Below, one piece after another: positions 7,025-10,942 of a stretch of DNA of 10,942 nt (positions within the stretch are counted from its first letter, which is position 1; the number at the start of each line of letters is the position of its first letter). This DNA is from Acidimangrovimonas sp. (GTDB lineage Bacteria > Pseudomonadota > Alphaproteobacteria > Rhodobacterales > Rhodobacteraceae): positions 1 through 10,942 of the forward strand of contig JASBUM010000234.1 of the NCBI GenBank assembly GCA_030147905.1, given 5' to 3'. A model generated the notes under the pieces. That model saw only the letters and a program-made list of their open reading frames with translations. It was not told the origin of the DNA and made no database searches. A program made the translations under genes and the position numbers.

Positions 7025-9901
7025 CTATTCGGCCGCCGGCAGGATACGACGTGCCTGTTCGGCCTGCGCGTCGTATTCAACCTGCCAGTCGGTGGGCCCG
7101 TTCGAGGGACTGACCTGCACCGCCGTCACCTTGTATTCGGGGCAGTTGGTCGCCCAGTCCGAGAAATCGGTGGTAATCACGTTCGCCTGCGTCGCCGGGT
7201 GGTGGAAGGTCGTGTAGACGACACCGGGCGAGACCCTGTCGGTGATCCTGGCGCGCAGGCTGGTCTCACCCGCGCGGCTGGCCAGCCGAACCCAATCGTC
7301 GTCGCGGATGCCGCGCTGTTCGGCGTCGTGGGGGTGGATCTCCAGAAGGTCCTCGGGATGCCAGGCGGTATTGGCGGTGCGCCGCGTCTGGGCGCCGACG
7401 TTATATTGGCTCAGGATCCGCCCGGTGGTCAGAAGCAGCGGGAAGCGCGGCCCGGTCTTCTCGTCGGTGGCGACATATTCGGTGCGGATGAACTTGCCGC
7501 GCCCGCGCACGAAGCCGCCGACATGCATCACCGGCGTGCCCTCGGGCGCCTTGTCGTTGCAGGGCCACTGGATCGAACCCATCTCTTCGAGCTTCTCGAA
7601 GCTGACCCCCGCGAAAGAGGGCGTGGTGGCGGCGATCTCGTCCATGATCTGGCTGGGATGGGTGTAATGCCAGTCGGCCCCCATCGCATTGGCCAGAAGC
7701 TGGGTCACCTCCCAGTCTGCATAGCCGTTCTTCGGCGCCATCACCCGGCGCACCATGTTGATCCGGCGCTCGGCATTGGTGAAGGTGCCGTCCTTTTCGA
7801 GGAAGGTCGAGCCGGGCAGGAAGACATGGGCGTAATTGGCCGTCTCGTTGAGGAACAGGTCATGGACGACGACGCATTCCATCGCCTTCAGGCCGGCGGC
7901 GACATGATGGGTGTCGGGGTCGGATTGCAGGATGTCCTCGCCCTGGATGTAGATGCCGCGGAATGTGCCGTCGACGGCGGCATCGAGCATGTTGTTGATC
8001 CGCAGGCCCGGCTCGTTGGGGATCTCGACGCCCCACAGGTCCTGGAAGATCGCGCGCACGTCGTCGTTCTTGACGTGGCGGTAGCCGGGCAATTCATGGG
8101 GGAAGGAGCCCATGTCGCAGGAGCCCTGGACGTTGTTCTGCCCGCGCAGCGGGTTCACGCCGACACCCGGGCGGCCGATGTTCCCGGTCAGCATGGCGAG
8201 GTTGGCGATACCGATCACGGCGGTCGAGCCCTGCGAATGTTCGGTCACGCCCAGCCCGTAGTAGATCGCGCCGTTCCCGCCCTTGGCGTATAGCCGCGCG
8301 GCGGCGCGCAATTCGGCTGCCGGCACGCCGGTAAGCGCCTCGGTCGCCTCGGGGCTGTGGCGCGGATCGGCGGCGAATTCGGCGTAATCCTGGAACTCGT
8401 CCCAGTCGCAGCGGGTCCGGATGAATTCCTCGTCCATCAGCCCTTCGGTGACGATGACATGGGCCAGCGCGGTGACCACCGCGACATTGGTGCCCGGCTT
8501 CAGTGCCAGGTGGTGGGCGGCACGGATATGGGCCGATTTGACCAGATCGATCCGGCGCGGGTCGATCACGATCAGCTTGGCGCCCTGGCGCAGCCGCTTT
8601 TTCAGTCGGCTGGCGAAGACCGGATGGCCGTCGGTCGGGTTGGCGCCGATCACGACCACCACGTCGGTCTCTTCGACGCTGTCGAAATCCTGCGTACCGG
8701 CCGAGGTGCCAAAGGTCTGGCCCAGCCCGTAGCCGGTGGGCGAGTGGCAGACGCGGGCGCAGGTATCGGTGTTGTTGTTGCCGAAGACCGCGCGGGCGAG
8801 TTTCTGAACCAGATAGGTTTCCTCGTTGGTGCAACGAGACGAGGTGATGACCCCGATCGAATCGCGGCCGTGCTGTTCTTGCAGCGCGCGCAGCCGCTTG
8901 GAGGCGAAGCCCAGCGCCTCGTCCCAGCTGACCTCGCGCCACGGGTCCTCGATCCGTTCGCGCACCATCGGTTTCAGGATCCGGTCCTGATGCTGGGCAT
9001 AACCCCAGGCGAAACGGCCCTTGACGCAGCTGTGCCCGCGGTTGGCCTTGCCGTTCTTGTAGGGCACCATGCGCACCAGTTCATCGCCGCGCATCTCGGC
9101 CTTGAACGAACAACCCACCCCGCAATAGGCGCAGGTGGTGATGATCGAATGTTCCGGCGTGCCGATCTCGATCACCGATTTCTCGGTCAGCGTCGCGGTC
9201 GGGCAGGCCTGGACGCAGGCGCCGCAGCTGACGCATTCCGAGGACAGGAAATCATCGACCGGGGTGCCGGCGGAAACCTTGCTGTCCCAGCCGCGGCCCT
9301 CGATGGTCAGCGCGAACGTGCCCTGGACCTCTTCGCAGGCACGCACGCAGCGCGAGCAGACGATGCATTTCGCCGGATCGAAGGTGAAATATGGGTTGCT
9401 GTCGTCCTTGGGCGTCCATTGCGGATTGACCTCGCCGTTGTGGCGGGCTTCGAAATGGTTGGCGCCCGGCTCGTAGCGCACGTCGCGCAGCCCGACGGCG
9501 CCGGCCATGTCCTGCAATTCGCAATCGCCATTGGCGGCGCAGGTCAGGCAATCAAGCGGGTGATCGGAGATGTAAAGCTCCATCACTCCCTTGCGCAGGC
9601 GCTTGAGCTGGCCGGTCTGGGTATGGACGACCATGCCCGGCGCGACCGGTGTGGTGCACGACGCCGGCGTGCCGGCCCGGCCCTCGATCTCGACCACGCA
9701 GAGCCGGCAGGAGCCGAACGCCTCCATATTGTCGGTGGCGCAAAGCTTGGGGATCGAGATCCCGGTTTCCTTGGCCGCGCGCATCACCGAAGTGCCGGCG
9801 GGGACGGTGACCTCGAAACCGTCGACGGTCAGGGTGACCATCTCTTTCGACTTGCTCGCGGGCGTGCCGTAATCGGCGTCGGGGATGATGAAGTCCTTCA
9901 T
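7025..9901 (-). CDS. fdsA: NAD-dependent formate dehydrogenase, catalytic alpha subunit
   Basis: A 958-residue cytosolic molybdoenzyme that oxidises formate to CO2. An N-terminal [2Fe-2S] ferredoxin domain has Cys54, 65, 68 and 82. A His-Cys3 [4Fe-4S] site follows (His114, Cys118, 121, 127), then two ferredoxin-type motifs (Cys179/182/185/189 and Cys223/226/229/233). The catalytic molybdopterin domain begins with its own [4Fe-4S] site (Cys257/260/264/292) and Lys294. The molybdenum ligand is Cys385 followed by His386 (ARVCHSP), so this is a cysteine, not a selenocysteine, enzyme. Arg586 (NPLRGQNN) is the expected active-site arginine. The C-terminal part is the molydop-binding domain (from about 850). 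No Tat signal is present. The start at 9901 has AGGAGG seven bases upstream and an ATGA overlap with fdsB; the frame stays open upstream but enters fdsB. All expected ligands are present. Confidence 0.98.
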   Translation of the reverse strand: MKDFIIPDADYGTPASKSKEMVTLTVDGFEVTVPAGTSVMRAAKETGISIPKLCATDNMEAFGSCRLCVVEIEGRAGTPASCTTPVAPGMVVHTQTGQLKRLRKGVMELYISDHPLDCLTCAANGDCELQDMAGAVGLRDVRYEPGANHFEARHNGEVNPQWTPKDDSNPYFTFDPAKCIVCSRCVRACEEVQGTFALTIEGRGWDSKVSAGTPVDDFLSSECVSCGACVQACPTATLTEKSVIEIGTPEHSIITTCAYCGVGCSFKAEMRGDELVRMVPYKNGKANRGHSCVKGRFAWGYAQHQDRILKPMVRERIEDPWREVSWDEALGFASKRLRALQEQHGRDSIGVITSSRCTNEETYLVQKLARAVFGNNNTDTCARVCHSPTGYGLGQTFGTSAGTQDFDSVEETDVVVVIGANPTDGHPVFASRLKKRLRQGAKLIVIDPRRIDLVKSAHIRAAHHLALKPGTNVAVVTALAHVIVTEGLMDEEFIRTRCDWDEFQDYAEFAADPRHSPEATEALTGVPAAELRAAARLYAKGGNGAIYYGLGVTEHSQGSTAVIGIANLAMLTGNIGRPGVGVNPLRGQNNVQGSCDMGSFPHELPGYRHVKNDDVRAIFQDLWGVEIPNEPGLRINNMLDAAVDGTFRGIYIQGEDILQSDPDTHHVAAGLKAMECVVVHDLFLNETANYAHVFLPGSTFLEKDGTFTNAERRINMVRRVMAPKNGYADWEVTQLLANAMGADWHYTHPSQIMDEIAATTPSFAGVSFEKLEEMGSIQWPCNDKAPEGTPVMHVGGFVRGRGKFIRTEYVATDEKTGPRFPLLLTTGRILSQYNVGAQTRRTANTAWHPEDLLEIHPHDAEQRGIRDDDWVRLASRAGETSLRARITDRVSPGVVYTTFHHPATQANVITTDFSDWATNCPEYKVTAVQVSPSNGPTDWQVEYDAQAEQARRILPAAE

Positions 9902-10942
9902 TCGGCGGCCTCCTGATGGCTGGTCCGAAAATCGTCGGGGAAATGGGTCAGGGCGCTCATCACCGGATAGGGGGTGAAGCCGCCCAAGGCGCAGAGCGAG
10001 CCGAGTTTCATCGTGTTGCACAGATCCGTCAGGATCTCGAAGCCGGCGGCGTCGCCACGCGCGATCCGGTCGAGCGTCTCGACCCCGCGCACCGCCCCGA
10101 TCCGGCAGGGCGTGCATTTGCCGCACGATTCGATGGCGCAGAATTCCATCGCGAACCGCGCCATTTTCAGCATGTCGGCGGTGTCGTCGAAGACGGCGAG
10201 CCCGGCATGACCGATCAGCCCCTCTTGCCCCGCGAATTCCTCGTATCCGAAAGGCGTGTCGAAAAGCGCGCGCGGGAAATAGGCGCCCAGGGGGCCGCCC
10301 ACCTGCACCGCCTTGACCGGCCGGCCGCTGGCGGTTCCGCCGGCGATATCGTCGACGATCTCGCCCAGGCTGAGGCCGAAGGCGGTCTCAAAGAGCCCGC
10401 CGCGTTTGACATTGCCGGCGATCTGGAGCGGGATCGTCCCGCGCGAACGGCCAAGGCCGAAATCGCGGTAGAAGGCCGCGCCCCGTTCGAAGATCACCGG
10501 CACGGTGGCCAGCGAGATCACGTTGTTGACCACCGTGGGCTTGCCCAGGAACCCTTCGAGCGCCGGCAGCGGCGGCTTGGCGCGCACCACCCCGCGCTTG
10601 CCCTCCAGCGAATTGAGCAGCGAGGTTTCCTCGCCGCAGACATAGGCGCCGGCACCGACCCGAACCCACATGTCGAAGGCATGGTCCGAACCCAGAACCG
10701 AAGCACCCAGGATGCCATGGGCGCGCGCGGCATCGATCGCCGCTTCCATCACTTCGATCGCGTCGGGATATTCGGACCGGATGTAGACATAGCCGCGCGT
10801 CGCGCCGACGCCGATGCCGGCGATCGCCATGCCCTCGATCAGGGTCAGCGGGTCGCCTTCCATGATCATCCGGTCGGCGAAAGTGGCGCTGTCGCCTTCA
10901 TCGGCGTTGCAGACGATGTATTTCTGATCGGCCTTGGCCTCG
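9898..10942 (-). CDS. fdsB: NAD-dependent formate dehydrogenase, beta (NADH/FMN) subunit, 5' end missing (partial)
   Basis: The frame is open from the window end to the TGA at 9898-9900, giving 347 codons; the family is about 500 residues, so the N-terminal third lies outside. FdsB is the NuoF/HoxF-like subunit that takes electrons from FdsA and reduces NAD+ at FMN. The first visible residues include CNADEGDS-TFADRMIMEGDP, the FMN-binding segment. Then come GAGAYVCGEETSLLNSLEG and GKPTVVNNV, typical of NuoF, an SLBB region, and the C-terminal [4Fe-4S] site: CGKCTPC with cysteine codons at 10123-10125, 10114-10116 and 10105-10107, plus the fourth at 9991-9993 (SLCALGG). The ATG at 10869 is internal, not the start. 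It overlaps fdsA by ATGA. In known operons fdsG precedes it, so fdsG should lie just beyond the right edge. An alternative family, HoxF hydrogenase diaphorase, is excluded by the neighbours. Confidence 0.96.
   Translation of the reverse strand, partial: EAKADQKYIVCNADEGDSATFADRMIMEGDPLTLIEGMAIAGIGVGATRGYVYIRSEYPDAIEVMEAAIDAARAHGILGASVLGSDHAFDMWVRVGAGAYVCGEETSLLNSLEGKRGVVRAKPPLPALEGFLGKPTVVNNVISLATVPVIFERGAAFYRDFGLGRSRGTIPLQIAGNVKRGGLFETAFGLSLGEIVDDIAGGTASGRPVKAVQVGGPLGAYFPRALFDTPFGYEEFAGQEGLIGHAGLAVFDDTADMLKMARFAMEFCAIESCGKCTPCRIGAVRGVETLDRIARGDAAGFEILTDLCNTMKLGSLCALGGFTPYPVMSALTHFPDDFRTSHQEAAE
9909..9914 (-). promoter_or_regulatory. Shine-Dalgarno site for fdsA
   Basis: The - strand reads AGGAGG, a perfect consensus, seven bases before the fdsA ATG at 9901 and inside the 3' end of fdsB. 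It fixes the fdsA start and allows strong independent initiation despite the ATGA overlap. Confidence 0.8.

Noticed and set aside
6920..9916. Long + strand open frames (457 and 519 codons) opposite fdsA
   Set aside because: They are shadows of fdsA created by its GC-rich third positions. Their products are low-complexity Gly/Asp/His/Arg-rich with no motif, while the - strand carries a complete set of FdsA metal ligands.
9902..10126. N-terminal extension of fdsA to an ATG at 10126
   Set aside because: The 75 added residues overlap fdsB in another frame and are unlike FdsA. AGGAGG and the family N-terminus support 9901.
1..10942. A new defence, mobile or otherwise undescribed system
   Set aside because: Every base outside the 193-base spacer belongs to two recognisable operons. 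No transposase, integrase, toxin pair, repeat array or unexplained gene was found.

Overview
The window is GC-rich DNA with G or C at most third codon positions. The gene content fits an alphaproteobacterium, most likely from the Rhodobacterales (Rhodobacter/Paracoccus type). The main pointer is the fds-type NAD-dependent molybdenum formate dehydrogenase on the right. Its catalytic subunit has a length and active-site numbering almost identical to what I recall for Rhodobacter capsulatus FdsA. The genus assignment is inference.

Left half, + strand (1-5746): a four-gene operon for a tripartite RND efflux pump. It holds a TetR-family regulator cut by the window start, two consecutive periplasmic adaptor (membrane fusion) proteins, and an HAE1/AcrB-type inner-membrane RND permease. 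All three junctions are 4-base ATGA overlaps, so the genes are very probably one transcript with coupled translation. No outer-membrane channel gene is present. Two adaptors before one permease, with no channel gene, resembles Pseudomonas aeruginosa TriABC, which recruits a channel encoded elsewhere. The substrate cannot be read from the sequence.

Centre (5747-5939): a 193-base spacer between the convergent operons. I see no convincing gene in it, only a weak imperfect stem-loop, a 10-base palindrome and a short direct repeat.

Right half, - strand (5940-10942, read right to left): the distal part of an fdsGBACD operon. It holds fdsB (cut by the window end), fdsA, fdsC (an fdhD homologue) and fdsD. 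fdsG and the promoter would lie to the right of the window. FdsA oxidises formate at a Mo-bis-MGD centre and passes electrons along a chain of Fe-S clusters to FdsB, which reduces NAD+ at FMN. FdsC delivers sulfurated cofactor to FdsA, and FdsD is a small accessory subunit needed for active enzyme. All metal-ligand motifs expected in the visible parts are present, so the enzyme should be functional.

I see no tRNA, rRNA, CRISPR array, insertion sequence, phage gene or defence gene. The content is two well-known systems. The points worth a second look are the double-adaptor pump and how its adaptors are anchored, the arginine in the permease proton-relay helix, and the weakly separated convergent operon ends.
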